Below are positions 35,382-45,322 of a stretch of DNA of 64,000 bases, in pieces. The translations under genes and the position numbers were made by a program. The notes beneath the pieces were generated by a model. The model was given only the letters and a program-made list of their open reading frames with translations, had not been told where the DNA came from and ran no database searches. The DNA is from Chitinophagales bacterium. GTDB lineage: Bacteria; Bacteroidota; Bacteroidia; Chitinophagales; Chitinophagaceae. Position 1 is the stretch's first letter. Every line of letters begins with the position of its first letter. The stretch covers positions 1 through 64,000 of the forward strand of contig JAJPKJ010000016.1 in the NCBI GenBank assembly GCA_021323755.1. Direction: 5' to 3'.

Positions 35382-35530
35382 TCAATTGGCAATATTTGGA
35401 ATAGCAAAGTAATTAACTTCAAAAGAAAAAATAAAAATTTTTCGGAATTCGGGCGGTTTATTTTTTCAGTATGCCGTTTTTTATCCTTTTCTAAATGGAT
35501 TTATAGTAAGAACCCGTTTTTGGCCAGAAC

Positions 35531-35561
35531 TTTTTTAAATTCTGCCAATTCATTAGGTTTG
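35531..35561 (+). promoter_or_regulatory. Probable icd promoter
   Basis: TTTT at 35531-35534, 19-base spacer, TAGGTTTG at 35554-35561. Leader of about 22 bases before the ATG. Confidence 0.5.
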
Positions 35562-35589
35562 CTGACTTTTGAAATAAAAAATAACGATT

Positions 35590-36825
35590 ATGGCAGGCAA
35601 AATCAAAGTAACCAATCCCGTTGTGGAATTAGATGGTGATGAAATGACACGCATCATCTGGGAATTCATTAAAGAAAAATTGATTCTTCCTTATGTTGAT
35701 GTCGACATAAAATATTATGATCTGGGTATTGAATATCGTGACGAAACAGACGACCAGGTTACAATTGATGCTGCCAATGCAATTAAACAATATGGTGTTG
35801 GGATAAAATGTGCGACCATTACTCCGGATGAAGCGCGTGTAAAAGAATTCAATTTAAAGCAAATGTGGAAAAGCCCCAATGGCACAATTCGTAACATCCT
35901 TGATGGCACGGTATTTCGAGAACCCATCGTAATAAAAAATATTCCCCGGTTAATTACTAACTGGAAGGCGCCGATAATTGTTGGTCGTCATGCATTTGGT
36001 GATCAATATCGGGCAACTGACACCGTTATCAAGGGGAAAGGAAAACTGACGATGACATTCACCCCGGAAGATGGTAGTGCGGCACAAATTTTTGAAGTGT
36101 TTAATTTTAAAGGAGATGGTGTTGCATTAAGTATGTATAATACGGATGAGAGCATTAAGGGTTTTGCAAGAAGTTGTTTTAACATGGCGCTAAACAAAAA
36201 ATGGCCCCTATATCTTTCTACAAAAAATACCATCCTAAAAAAATATGATGGTCGCTTCAAAGATATTTTTGCAGAAATATTTGATGCCGAGTTCAAACAA
36301 AAATTTGCAGACGCAGGAATAGTTTACGAGCATCGTTTAATTGACGACATGGTTGCAAGCGCCTTGAAATGGAATGGAAATTTTGTGTGGGCTTGCAAGA
36401 ATTATGATGGTGATGTCCAAAGTGATTCTGTTGCACAGGGTTTTGGTTCGCTGGGACTGATGACATCTGTTCTCATTACGCCGGATGGAAAAATTATGGA
36501 AGCTGAGGCTGCTCACGGGACGGTAACGCGCCACTTTCGTGATCATCAGTCAGGTAAGCCAACTTCTACCAATCCGATCGCGTCCATATTTGCCTGGACG
36601 CGCGGTTTGGCGTTTCGCGGCAAACTGGATAATAACCAGGCGCTGATTGATTTTGCGAATGCGCTCGAAGCCGTTTGTATCGAAACTGTTGAAGAAGGAA
36701 AAATGACTAAGGACCTTGCCGTTTGCATCCACGGTAATAAAGTGGAGCACGGAAAACATTTTCTATATACCGAGGAATTTCTGGATGCAATAGATTCAAA
36801 CCTGAAAAAGAAGACGGGCATGTAA
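35590..36825 (+). CDS. icd: NADP-dependent isocitrate dehydrogenase, eukaryote-like type
   Basis: Oxidises isocitrate to 2-oxoglutarate in the TCA cycle. 411 residues close in layout to animal IDH1/IDH2: [17 protein letters not shown] (16-32), [33 protein letters not shown] (93-111) and [14 protein letters not shown], where Arg133 matches human Arg132. The NADP region [14 protein letters not shown] is present. It is not the E. coli-type enzyme. Monocistronic with its own promoter; tail-to-tail with the cca gene. Confidence 0.96.
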   Translation: MAGKIKVTNPVVELDGDEMTRIIWEFIKEKLILPYVDVDIKYYDLGIEYRDETDDQVTIDAANAIKQYGVGIKCATITPDEARVKEFNLKQMWKSPNGTIRNILDGTVFREPIVIKNIPRLITNWKAPIIVGRHAFGDQYRATDTVIKGKGKLTMTFTPEDGSAAQIFEVFNFKGDGVALSMYNTDESIKGFARSCFNMALNKKWPLYLSTKNTILKKYDGRFKDIFAEIFDAEFKQKFADAGIVYEHRLIDDMVASALKWNGNFVWACKNYDGDVQSDSVAQGFGSLGLMTSVLITPDGKIMEAEAAHGTVTRHFRDHQSGKPTSTNPIASIFAWTRGLAFRGKLDNNQALIDFANALEAVCIETVEEGKMTKDLAVCIHGNKVEHGKHFLYTEEFLDAIDSNLKKKTGM

Positions 36826-36852
36826 TTTGATTTACAAAAAAGTGAAATGCTG

Positions 36853-38271
36853 TTAGCCGGTGACTTTCAATTCCAATTCTTTCGCTTTTTGCATCATAAA
36901 TTCAAAAGCTGCCTCATAATTATTCGCGATGTCTCCATCTAAGATGGCTTCGCGGATGGCATTTTTCAGGTCGCCAACGATTTTTGATGGAGGTAATCCG
37001 AATTTCTCCATGATCATTTCACCTGTAATCGGCGGTTGCCAGTTGCGTATACGGTCTTTTTCTTCAACATCCTGTAATCTGGCGCGAACGAGCTCAAAAT
37101 TATCTAAATATTTTTTTACCTTTTTCTGATTTTTAGACGTGATATCGGCATTGCACAAGATCATTAATGAATCAATGTCATCACCAGCATCAAATAATAA
37201 TCTTCGTATAGCCGAGTCCGTTATATTTTCTTTGGTAAGACTTATCGGTCGTAAATGCAATTCAACCATCTTGCGCACAAAACGCATTTTTTCATTTTGC
37301 GGTAATTTTAATTTGGTAAAGATTTTTGGAACCATTCTTCCTCCAACCACTTCATGTCCGTGAAATGTCCAGCCATGATCTTTCTCAAACTTCTTTGTCA
37401 CTGGTTTAGCGATGTCGTGTAAGATGGCTGCCCAACGCAACCACAGATCGTTGGTGTTTGCAGATATATTATCTAACACCTGTAAGGTATGATAGAAATT
37501 ATCTTTATGACCTTTGCCATCAATATATTCGGCGCCTGCGAGCGCCACCATTTGCGGGAAGATGATCTGCAATAATCCGCTTTTATAAAGTAGGTCAAAA
37601 CCGATGGAAGGCCTTGAACTAAGAATAATCTTGTTTAATTCTTCGGTGATACGTTCCTGTGAGATTATTTTGATGCGATGGGCATCAGCAATTATGGCGT
37701 CAAAAACCTTTGGTTGGATGGAAAAATGTAATTGTGAGGCGAAGCGAATCGCGCGCATCATTCTCAAAGGATCGTCGCTAAACGTTTGCAAGGGGTCGAG
37801 CGGAGTGCGGATTATTTTTTTTTTCAGATCATTTAATCCGTCAAAGGGATCGATCAGCTTTCCATAATCTTTTTTGTTTAAACTTATTCCCAATGCATTA
37901 ATGGTGAAATCCCTGCGTAGCTGATCATCTTCGAGTGTTCCAATCTCTACCGCAGGTTTGCGCGAGTCATAACGATAACTTTCTTTTCGTGCCCCGACAA
38001 ATTCTATTTCAAAATCATCGATCCTGATCTGGGCTGTACCAAAATTCTTAAAAAAATTAACGGCAGGTTTTGGGTCAAAATACTCGGATACTTTGTTCGC
38101 CAGAAGAATTCCGTCGCCGACACAGGTAATGTCAGCATCTTTGGTATTCCTTCCGATTATTTTATCTCGCACAAAGCCGCCAACGATGTAACAAGGCATG
38201 GTCAGCGCCTCGGCAGCATGCGCAATTTTTTTGAAAATAAATAATTCTTTTTCTGTGCATTTAATGTCCAT
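36853..38271 (-). CDS. cca: CCA tRNA nucleotidyltransferase / HD domain protein
   Basis: Adds or repairs the 3' CCA of tRNA. 472 residues: class II nucleotidyltransferase head [19 protein letters not shown] (31-49, catalytic DxD), [10 protein letters not shown], then the neck [12 protein letters not shown], and an HD phosphohydrolase domain with ILHDIAKP. One of the two tRNAs here (Leu) lacks an encoded CCA, so such an enzyme is needed. The promoter box sits almost on the start codon (see 38277-38284). Confidence 0.92.
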   Translation of the reverse strand: MDIKCTEKELFIFKKIAHAAEALTMPCYIVGGFVRDKIIGRNTKDADITCVGDGILLANKVSEYFDPKPAVNFFKNFGTAQIRIDDFEIEFVGARKESYRYDSRKPAVEIGTLEDDQLRRDFTINALGISLNKKDYGKLIDPFDGLNDLKKKIIRTPLDPLQTFSDDPLRMMRAIRFASQLHFSIQPKVFDAIIADAHRIKIISQERITEELNKIILSSRPSIGFDLLYKSGLLQIIFPQMVALAGAEYIDGKGHKDNFYHTLQVLDNISANTNDLWLRWAAILHDIAKPVTKKFEKDHGWTFHGHEVVGGRMVPKIFTKLKLPQNEKMRFVRKMVELHLRPISLTKENITDSAIRRLLFDAGDDIDSLMILCNADITSKNQKKVKKYLDNFELVRARLQDVEEKDRIRNWQPPITGEMIMEKFGLPPSKIVGDLKNAIREAILDGDIANNYEAAFEFMMQKAKELELKVTG

Positions 38272-38276
38272 GGCTG

Positions 38277-38284
38277 CAAATGTA
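38277..38284 (-). promoter_or_regulatory. -7 box directly upstream of cca
   Basis: Minus strand TACATTTG, full TAnnTTTG match, ending six bases before the ATG at 38271. Transcription would begin at or next to the start codon, suggesting a leaderless or near-leaderless mRNA. Confidence 0.4.
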
Positions 38285-38343
38285 AGAAGAAGGACTCAGA
38301 GGTTGGAAGCAGCAGCTATTCCCTACAAATAATGGCGTTGGCA

Positions 38344-39345
38344 TCAATTTGATTCAGTTCCTGTTATTGTTGCTAACAACTGCCCGTCCTCAATTTTTTT
38401 TGCACACTGAAAATGCTTTTCCGGACAGGCCTGGTAACCATGCAAACCGCAAGGACGGCAGTATAATTTTTCTTTTATTTCAACAACAAAACGCTGATCG
38501 GATAATGGACCGTAACCGAAAGCCGGCACAGTAGAGCAATAGACGGCCGTTACCGGCGCATTGACCGCTGAGGCAAAATGCATCGGCGCTGAATCATTTA
38601 CGTAATTCATCCTTGCATTTTTCATTAATGCACATGATTCCAGAAAGGAAAGTTTACCGGAAAGATCAAGGACTTTTTTGTTGTGCGTCGAATGAATAAT
38701 TTTTTCGCAGATTTCTTTATCATTTTGTGAACCCAGTAAATAAATGATAAAATCACCAGGAAGTTTATTTATGAAACTAATCCATTTTTCTGCAGGATAC
38801 TGTTTGGTGAACCATACCGAAGCGGGTGCAACGGTAATGTATACATGGTGTTGATAAGTTTTCACTTTTTCTTCGTCGGCCTTTGATGGATATAATTTGG
38901 GACGAACGATGACGTTGTCCGTAATATCTTCTATGAGTGCTAAATTTCTTTCTATTTCATGCCTTTCTGTTAAAGCGTGTTTTATTTTCTTGGTGAACAA
39001 AAAACTAAATGGATTTTTATCGAAGCCAATTTTTTGTTTTGCCGAAGAAAATCCAGTAAGGAAACCGGTCGCGCCATATCGTTGCACATTAATGACTGCA
39101 TCATATTTTGTTTTCCGTATATGTAAAAGCAGCTTCCACAGATTTGAGAACTTGTTTTCTTTTTTAGTCCAGATCAATACTTCGTGCAAAAATGGATGGT
39201 TGCTCAATAAAGATTCATTACCCTTCCTTAATAAAAAATCAATCTGCGAATCCGGATGAAGGAGATGTAATTTTTCAACAAGAGAAGTTGCCAAAACAAC
39301 GTCACCAATAAAAGCTGTTTGTATAATTAAAAATTTTTGCACCAT
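38344..39345 (-). CDS. Glycosyltransferase family 9 (heptosyltransferase-like)
   Basis: 333 residues in the ADP-heptose:LPS heptosyltransferase family, which adds heptose to the LPS core. Family signs: IIQTAFIGDVVLATSLVEKL at the start, DFLLRKGNESLL, VTVAPASVW-like (ITVAPASVWFTKQYP), and NDSAPMHFASAVNAPVTAVY. A late stretch YCRPCGLHGYQACPEKHFQC has four Cys. Precise acceptor unknown. The heptose nucleotide genes at 48409-51387 lie some 9 kb away. Confidence 0.88.
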   Translation of the reverse strand: MVQKFLIIQTAFIGDVVLATSLVEKLHLLHPDSQIDFLLRKGNESLLSNHPFLHEVLIWTKKENKFSNLWKLLLHIRKTKYDAVINVQRYGATGFLTGFSSAKQKIGFDKNPFSFLFTKKIKHALTERHEIERNLALIEDITDNVIVRPKLYPSKADEEKVKTYQHHVYITVAPASVWFTKQYPAEKWISFINKLPGDFIIYLLGSQNDKEICEKIIHSTHNKKVLDLSGKLSFLESCALMKNARMNYVNDSAPMHFASAVNAPVTAVYCSTVPAFGYGPLSDQRFVVEIKEKLYCRPCGLHGYQACPEKHFQCAKKIEDGQLLATITGTESN

Positions 39346-39383
39346 GCAAAGATGCAGAAAGCTAAGTAAAAATTAATGGTGTA

Positions 39384-39968
39384 TTAATTGCGGATGATTT
39401 GAACAATTCCATCCTTATTCAATCTTACAATAGCTGAAGGCTGGCGCGGGGATGAATCTTCTCTATTGTGGTAAACCACGTAATCCACGCCAGACTTTAT
39501 TTGTGGCGATATTTCTGAGAAATTGTTTGGTGATTCTTCTCCTGAAATATTCGCGGAAGTGGAAACGATCGGTTTCCCGAATTGCTGAATAAGTTGTTTG
39601 CAAAATTCTTCTTTTACAATCCTTATGGCGATTGAGCCGTCAGCACTGATAACATTTTTTGCCAGGTTCATTGCTCGATCATAAATGACCGTAGTGGGCT
39701 TGACAATTGTTTTTAAATGTTCAAATATTTTCAAATCCGGATGATCCACGTATTTGAAAATATCCTTCTCCTCTGCAACTAACACGATCAGGCTTTTTGT
39801 ATCTGACCTTCTTTTTAATTCAAAAATGTTTTTTACCGCCGTTATGTTAGTGGCATCACAGCCGATTCCCCAAATTGTATCTGTTGGATATAATATTAAT
39901 CCGCCTTTTTGTAATACTTCAAGGCATTCTTTTAAATCTTGCCGAAACAATAAACCAGGATCATTCAT
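39384..39968 (-). CDS. tsaC: Threonylcarbamoyl-AMP synthase (Sua5/YrdC/TsaC)
   Basis: Makes L-threonylcarbamoyl-AMP for the t6A37 modification of tRNA. 194 residues from the ATG at 39968; a TTG at 39992 is less likely. YrdC-domain motifs: GGLILYPTDTIWGIGCDATN (29-48), KRRSDTKSLIVLV, and STSANISGEESPNNF. Short form without the C-terminal Sua5 domain. Confidence 0.93.
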   Translation of the reverse strand: MNDPGLLFRQDLKECLEVLQKGGLILYPTDTIWGIGCDATNITAVKNIFELKRRSDTKSLIVLVAEEKDIFKYVDHPDLKIFEHLKTIVKPTTVIYDRAMNLAKNVISADGSIAIRIVKEEFCKQLIQQFGKPIVSTSANISGEESPNNFSEISPQIKSGVDYVVYHNREDSSPRQPSAIVRLNKDGIVQIIRN

Positions 39969-40029
39969 AATTGACGATAAAAATACGCGCAATTATTCTT
40001 TTATTAATAATGAAATATTTCTAAAATTA

Positions 40030-40974
40030 TTAAAAACTGAATGCGAGACCTATCGTGAAGAAGAAACTATTTTTGAGTTTTTCTTTGGCAATTTTTGTTC
40101 GGGTAATTCCACTAAGCGTTGTTAATGTTGCGTGCACAACTGCAGCATTGACCGGCACTGCATAGGTAGGACTAAAACTGATGGTAAATCTTTTTATTGA
40201 ATAATCCAATGGCATGCTGAATTCATAATCCAAAATTTTGAATTGAGACGCGTTTTCAACATAGGCATTGATTACATAACCGATCACTTTTTTTAACCGA
40301 AGCAAAGAATAACGGCGGAATTTGTAATAAGCGTTATAATAATTTTGGGTACTTCCATTGGCAACAATAGTAGGCGTGATTGTAAAATCATTTTGAAATG
40401 TATAGAAGGTATGTTCTAATCCAATTGTTCCGCCATAATCTGTTTTTTCAGTAAAATTTAAAGTTGCTTCAAGTGTTGGTTTGATAAAGCCAAGATCATA
40501 GGCGCCAAAGATTTGCGCACTCCCTTCAATTTCAGATCGGACATTATAACTTTTTGGGCTAAAAAAATATTTTGATATGGTAAAGGTGCCTTCGAATTTT
40601 TTGGTGATGAGACTGTAGCCACCATCAATAGTTGATAAGTCAATTCTGTTTTGTCCTGCCTCGAGAAGGTAAGAAGTTGAGGCATTAATGAATAAACCGG
40701 ATTTGTGAAAATACCCAACAGAGGCGGTGAGATAAGGCGAGGGAATAGAGTCTTTGCGACCGAGGTAAACGTTGTTGTCTAAAAAATTTACATCAGCAAG
40801 CCAAAATGATTGGCGAACTTTCATCAAGCGAAAATCTGCCAATACACTATCAACAGATCTTTCAATGCTGTCCTTAATCGAACCGGCTCGCGCTAAACTA
40901 TCCTGCGCGAATATTTTGCCTTCAAAAACGATGCAAGCGGAAAATAGATAAACAAGAATAGCTGCATTTCTCAT
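40030..40974 (-). CDS. Outer-membrane beta-barrel protein, unknown function
   Basis: 314 residues from the ATG at 40974, with a signal peptide (MRNAAILVYLFSACIVFEG, cleavage near IFAQ). After an N-terminal polar segment come about ten amphipathic beta strands with aromatic edges and a terminal Phe (GLAFSF), as in outer-membrane barrels. Longer upstream starts would run through AT-rich non-coding sequence. No named family recognised. Confidence 0.72.
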   Translation of the reverse strand: MRNAAILVYLFSACIVFEGKIFAQDSLARAGSIKDSIERSVDSVLADFRLMKVRQSFWLADVNFLDNNVYLGRKDSIPSPYLTASVGYFHKSGLFINASTSYLLEAGQNRIDLSTIDGGYSLITKKFEGTFTISKYFFSPKSYNVRSEIEGSAQIFGAYDLGFIKPTLEATLNFTEKTDYGGTIGLEHTFYTFQNDFTITPTIVANGSTQNYYNAYYKFRRYSLLRLKKVIGYVINAYVENASQFKILDYEFSMPLDYSIKRFTISFSPTYAVPVNAAVVHATLTTLSGITRTKIAKEKLKNSFFFTIGLAFSF

Positions 40975-41124
40975 CAGGTTAATTTTATTGCAATTAAAAT
41001 TCGTTTTTTGGGAATGGATTAATGTAGCGAATATCGTTGAAAATAAATTATAGACTGAACAGGGATTAATATGTTTAATGGCAGGAAATCGTCTGTTGAA
41101 AAATCTCATCTGCAAAGCATGTAT

Positions 41125-41132
41125 TATGTTTG
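41125..41132 (+). promoter_or_regulatory. Probable dapD -7 box
   Basis: TATGTTTG matches TAnnTTTG and lies 12 bases before the ATG at 41145, giving a very short leader. No -33 TTTG at the right distance. Confidence 0.4.
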
Positions 41133-41144
41133 CAAAAAAAATTC

Positions 41145-41957
41145 ATGGAATTAAAGCAATTAATAGCTGAGGCCTGGGGTAACCGCGAACTGCTTAAAGA
41201 TACAAAATATGCAGATGCTGTGCGCAGCGCAATTGGTGCCATCGATAAAGGCAATTTGCGTGTGGCAGAAAATACCCCAAATGGTTGGCAGGTCAATGAA
41301 TGGGTAAAACAGGCGATACTAATGTATTTTGGAATTCAGCAAATGCAAACATGGGATCTTGCGCCTTTTGAATTTTACGATAAAATGCTGCTTAAAAAAA
41401 ATTATAAGGAACTCGGGGTTCGCGCTGTGCCGCACGCCGTAGCACGTTATGGAGCGTTTATCGCAAAAAATGTTGTGCTCATGCCGAGTTATGTGAACAT
41501 CGGCGCTTATGTTGATGAGGAAACGATGGTTGATACCTGGGCAACAGTCGGTAGTTGCGCGCAAATTGGTAAAGGCGTGCATCTCAGCGGAGGTGTGGGA
41601 ATTGGCGGAGTGCTAGAACCGTTGCAAGCATCACCTGTGATTATTGAAGATGGTTGTTTTATCGGTTCCCGTTGCATTGTGGTTGAAGGCGTGATCGTTG
41701 AAAAGGAAGCTGTATTGGGGGCCAATGTCGTGCTCACTCAATCAACAAAAATTATTGACGTGAGCGGGAATGAACCAAAAGAATACAAAGGGCGTGTACC
41801 CGCACGTAGCGTTGTTATTCCCGGCACGTATGTAAAAAAATTTCCTGCAGGCGATTATGGAGTAAGTTGTGCGCTGATTATCGGTCAACGAAAAGCATCA
41901 ACGGATCTAAAAACAAGTTTGAACGATGCGTTGCGCGATTTTAATGTGAGCGCTTAG
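41145..41957 (+). CDS. dapD: Tetrahydrodipicolinate N-succinyltransferase
   Basis: Succinyl-CoA dependent step of the lysine/diaminopimelate route. 270 residues from the ATG at 41145; the N-terminal domain is followed by a left-handed beta-helix (hexapeptide repeats; YVNIGAYVDEETMVDTWATVGS-like stretch, then GKGVHLSGGVGIGGVLEP). The motif VIEDGCFIGSRCIVVEGV is typical. A complete DapD of standard length. Confidence 0.96.
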   Translation: MELKQLIAEAWGNRELLKDTKYADAVRSAIGAIDKGNLRVAENTPNGWQVNEWVKQAILMYFGIQQMQTWDLAPFEFYDKMLLKKNYKELGVRAVPHAVARYGAFIAKNVVLMPSYVNIGAYVDEETMVDTWATVGSCAQIGKGVHLSGGVGIGGVLEPLQASPVIIEDGCFIGSRCIVVEGVIVEKEAVLGANVVLTQSTKIIDVSGNEPKEYKGRVPARSVVIPGTYVKKFPAGDYGVSCALIIGQRKASTDLKTSLNDALRDFNVSA

Positions 41958-42115
41958 AAGCTGTTGCCTAAAAAAAATATGATTCCGCCAGCATATGACG
42001 ATGAAACTCCGTTGGGTCAACATTTTCACCGCTTCCTGTCACATGGCGCACCCCATAAAAAGATATTGGTTTAAAATTTTGAAATAGAAATCTCATCAGC
42101 TTTTTTTATTAAATA

Positions 42116-42559
42116 TCAATTATTAAATGGACTGTTCTCAAAAAGCCACTTTAATTTTTCAAAAGTAGTTTTCCACCCCGCAATATAATTATGCGCGGAA
42201 CCAGTTCCGACCCGTGCGTGTTCAAAAATCATACGTGTGAATTCATTTGCCGACATTAGTTTCACGCTTACAAAAGATTCCGTAGCCGGTTCGCTTTTCC
42301 ATGTCCAGGTGAAAGAAAGCCTATGGGGTTTCACTACTTCCTTGTAGACTCCGAAACAGGTATGTTGTGTGCCATCGGCATCGGCAAATGTTATTTCAAA
42401 ATTGCCGCCTTGTCGGATATCAAGTATGGCTTTGATACCGCTGCCATCGGGATCGGAGCCAAACCATTTTAATACGAGATCAGCTTGCGTCCATGCATCC
42501 CATACTTTTTCGACCGGTGCGTGAATGATCGTTTCAATGCTGACAGTGTCTGGGGACAT
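42116..42559 (-). CDS. SRPBCC/AHSA1 domain protein
   Basis: 147 residues with the START-like fold of the Aha1 C-terminal domain group: VSIETIIHAPVEKVWDAWTQADLVLKWFG-type N-terminus, RQGGNFEITFADADG, and a C-terminal helix GWKTTFEKLKWLFEN. Such proteins bind small hydrophobic ligands; the ligand is unknown. Starts at an ATG at 42559; no partner gene nearby. Confidence 0.88.
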   Translation of the reverse strand: MSPDTVSIETIIHAPVEKVWDAWTQADLVLKWFGSDPDGSGIKAILDIRQGGNFEITFADADGTQHTCFGVYKEVVKPHRLSFTWTWKSEPATESFVSVKLMSANEFTRMIFEHARVGTGSAHNYIAGWKTTFEKLKWLFENSPFNN

Positions 42560-42687
42560 TTTTATCTAAAATTAAATAACAACTTGCATTGCAGTAATTC
42601 TAATTAGATGCCATTTTAAAAGCATTTACAAAAGAAGGGATGCAATAATTATCAATTATTGATTATCTATTATTAAATTGCGTGCCC

Positions 42688-42771
42688 GCCCAAGTGGCGA
42701 AATTGGTAGACGCACTGTGTTCAGGTCGCAGCGTGGGAAACCATGTGCTGGTTCGAATCCGGTCTTGGGCA
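42688..42771 (+). tRNA. tRNA-Leu (anticodon CAG)
   Basis: Acceptor GCCCAAG (42688-42694) pairs with CTTGGGC (42764-42770). Anticodon stem CTGTG/CGCAG encloses loop TTCAGGT with anticodon CAG at 42722-42724; a long variable arm (about 42733-42746) and T-loop TTCGAAT follow. The 3' end continues ACA, so CCA is not encoded. Class II tRNA as expected for leucine. Confidence 0.95.
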
Positions 42772-42772
42772 C

Positions 42773-42807
42773 AAGCCTTTGCAATTGACTGCAAAGGCTT
42801 TTCTTTT
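42773..42807 (+). terminator. Intrinsic terminator of tRNA-Leu
   Basis: AAGCCTTTGCA (42773-42783) and TGCAAAGGCTT (42790-42800) form a perfect 11-base-pair stem with a 6-base loop, followed by TTCTTTT. Confidence 0.85.
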
Positions 42808-42855
42808 ACATTTTTCTTTCTAAGTCTTTATTATCTTACAGCAAAGAAAATGATC

Positions 42856-43941
42856 ATGTCAAAGCATTTTTACGTTGATGAAAATATTGCAAAAGCAAAA
42901 ACGATCGATAAAGAATTTTACACAAGTCCGGATTTATTTGAAACGATAAAGGAGAAATTATTTTCTTCATCATGGCAATTTGTTGGAGACACTGATACGG
43001 TTACCAATAGCGGTGATGCATGCCCGATTACTTTATTGGAAAACTATATTGATGAACCCTTGGTTCTTACAAAAGATAAGGACGGGGAAATTCACCTGCT
43101 CACGAATGTTTGCACGCATCGTGGAAACATTATAGCCGATAAGCCTTGTAAGGTGAATAATCTTCGCTGCAAATATCATGGACGTCTTTTTCAGCTTAAT
43201 GGAAAATTTCTTTCCATGCCGGAATTTAAAGAGGTCGAAAATTTTCCATCTGCAGATGATGATCTCAAAATACTTCCGCTACTTCAATGGGGAAAATGGC
43301 TTTTCACTTCTTTAAATAATAAATTGTCTCAAGAGTTTTTCTTTCAGGAAATGATGAACAGAGTAGGGTGGCTACCTCTCAACGATTTTGTTTTTCGGGC
43401 CGATCTTTCAAAGGATTTTGTTGTAAAAGCAAACTGGGCTCTATATTGCGAGAACTACCTGGAAGGATTTCATATTCCTTTTGTTCACGCGGGATTGAAC
43501 GCCGTAATTGATTTTGGAAATTACACTACGGAACTTTTTAAATATTCAAATCTTCAATTGGGCATCGCAAAAGATAATGACGATTGTTTTGATTTACCCG
43601 TTTCATCAATCGATTTTGGAAAGAAAGTCGCCGCCTATTATTTTTTTGTTTTTCCAAACATGATGTTCAATTTTTACCCATGGGGATTATCCATTAATGT
43701 GGTGAAACCGATAAGTATTTCTGCTTCAAAAATTTCTTTTTATACATATGTGTGGAAGGAAAATAAATTAAATACCGGAGCGGGTTCAGGACTTGATGAA
43801 GTAGAAATGGAGGACGAAGAAGTTGTAGAAAATGTGCAAAGGGGCATTCGATCAAGGTTTTATGACCACGGTAGATATTCAGTAACACGCGAGCAAGGCA
43901 CCCATCATTTCCATCGCATTATCGCTGAGCTGATGAAATAA
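42856..43941 (+). CDS. Rieske-type ring-hydroxylating / choline monooxygenase-like oxygenase
   Basis: 361 residues from the ATG at 42856 (42850 also possible). The Rieske 2Fe-2S ligands are Cys86, His88, Cys105 and His108 in CTHRG and CKYHGR. The mononuclear iron motif ENYLEGFHIPFVH holds His206 and His211. The C-terminal region (EDEEVVENVQRGIRSRFYD and HHFHRIIAEL) is like that of choline monooxygenases and carnitine oxygenases. No reductase or ferredoxin gene is adjacent, so the substrate is unknown. Confidence 0.88.
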   Translation: MSKHFYVDENIAKAKTIDKEFYTSPDLFETIKEKLFSSSWQFVGDTDTVTNSGDACPITLLENYIDEPLVLTKDKDGEIHLLTNVCTHRGNIIADKPCKVNNLRCKYHGRLFQLNGKFLSMPEFKEVENFPSADDDLKILPLLQWGKWLFTSLNNKLSQEFFFQEMMNRVGWLPLNDFVFRADLSKDFVVKANWALYCENYLEGFHIPFVHAGLNAVIDFGNYTTELFKYSNLQLGIAKDNDDCFDLPVSSIDFGKKVAAYYFFVFPNMMFNFYPWGLSINVVKPISISASKISFYTYVWKENKLNTGAGSGLDEVEMEDEEVVENVQRGIRSRFYDHGRYSVTREQGTHHFHRIIAELMK

Positions 43942-44191
43942 TTGCTTTCTTTTTTTTGCTGATAATACTCGTTGATTCTTAGTCGATTAGCAAGAATTAA
44001 TGCGTGGCGTAAACTGTTTTTAAGTGGTTAATGCATGCTTCTTACATCCTGGAGCAGTATAAGGAAGCTTTATTGTCTATGCCCCCAGAAAAAGCTTGTA
44101 GGCCGATCCTTTGGCGTTAACAAAAAAAATAAAACATCTTGTTAAACTTTATTCTCCGTATCCATTCTTAGGTGAAACTAAAAAATCAATT

Positions 44192-45178
44192 ATGAAAACA
44201 ATGTCTTTATTCCGTATCGCAGTTATCATTACATGCCTCGGTCTCTTCGTAGCGTGTAACAAAAATAGCTCGGGTACCAATTCCACCACCACAACAGTCG
44301 ATGATTTACAAGCCCAATCAGATGATCAGACAATGGCCAGCAACGAAGATGATGCCATGAATAATGATGCAGATGCAGCCTTAAGCAGTAATGCAAATGT
44401 TGCAGGCAGCTCGGTAAATTCTACTCAAAATGGCACAATAAGCGAAATGGGCGTTAACGGTACAGATAGCGCAGCGGTGGTCTGCGATGCCACCATTACC
44501 TTCGGCACAACCGACACTACACGTACGGTTACGATCACTTACAATGGCTCCAATTGCTGGGGAAATCGCACACGAACAGGTTCTATCATCATATCAATTC
44601 CCCTCACAGTTCATTGGACAGACCAGGGTGCTGTTGTGACCATTACCGTCGATAATTTGAAAATTACCAGAGTACGCGACAATAAATCAATTACGTTTAA
44701 TGGCGTAAAAACAATCACCAATGTGACAGGGGGATTACTTAAAAATCTTGCCTCTTTACTCACAATCACCCACGATATTTCCAGTACCTTGACTATTACC
44801 TATAACAATGGTAAAACGGCTACATGGAACGTATCAAAACATCGTGTTTTCACCTACAATAATGGCGTTGAAATAACCACTACTGGAACTCATAATGACG
44901 GAACAAATGCCGATGTTGCTGAATGGGGCACAAACAGATTTGGCGTCAGCTTCGAATCTTTAATTACGGAGCCTAAAGTGATTGATCAATCATGCGATTA
45001 TAGATTAACAAGCGGAGAAAATGAAATTATTAATAGCAAAGGCGCTACCGCTACGATAACTTATGGTTTGGATTCAACTGGGGCTCCAACCTCATGCCCT
45101 GGCACCGGCTCATATTACGCTAAGCTGGTTTATGTTGCGCCTAATGGCAAAGTTTATACCTATATTTTTCCTTATTAG
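44192..45178 (+). CDS. Putative lipoprotein, Thr/Asn-rich
   Basis: 328 residues from the ATG at 44192, lipobox in MSLFRIAVIITCLGLFVACN. The mature N-terminus is low-complexity (SSGTNSTTTTVDDLQAQSDD), then beta-rich repeats with many Thr and Ile follow (for example TTRTVTITYNGSNCWGNRT). Two Cys pairs may form disulfides. No named family. Upstream ATG at 44111 is not preferred, as it lies before a normal lipoprotein signal. Confidence 0.75.
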   Translation: MKTMSLFRIAVIITCLGLFVACNKNSSGTNSTTTTVDDLQAQSDDQTMASNEDDAMNNDADAALSSNANVAGSSVNSTQNGTISEMGVNGTDSAAVVCDATITFGTTDTTRTVTITYNGSNCWGNRTRTGSIIISIPLTVHWTDQGAVVTITVDNLKITRVRDNKSITFNGVKTITNVTGGLLKNLASLLTITHDISSTLTITYNNGKTATWNVSKHRVFTYNNGVEITTTGTHNDGTNADVAEWGTNRFGVSFESLITEPKVIDQSCDYRLTSGENEIINSKGATATITYGLDSTGAPTSCPGTGSYYAKLVYVAPNGKVYTYIFPY

Positions 45179-45210
45179 AACAGGCAAATAGATCTACTGT
45201 GAAAGCTATC

Positions 45211-45240
45211 AGCCCCGCAATTGCGGGGCTTTTGTTTATT
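45211..45240 (+). terminator. Intrinsic terminator after lipoprotein gene
   Basis: AGCCCCGC (45211-45218), loop AATT, GCGGGGCT (45223-45230): perfect stem, followed by TTTGTTTATT. Confidence 0.85.
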
Positions 45241-45322
45241 ACCTGCCACTAATCAAATTGTTTCGAAATGATAAACAGAAAAAATTAATTTCAACTACAG
45301 ATCGCTAACTAAAATAACCTTT

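Noticed and set aside
42682-42849. N-terminal extension of the Rieske oxygenase frame through the tRNA-Leu gene
   Set aside because: The extra residues (MPAQVAKLVDALCSG and on) are the read-through of tRNA-Leu, a familiar annotation error. The gene starts at 42850 or 42856.
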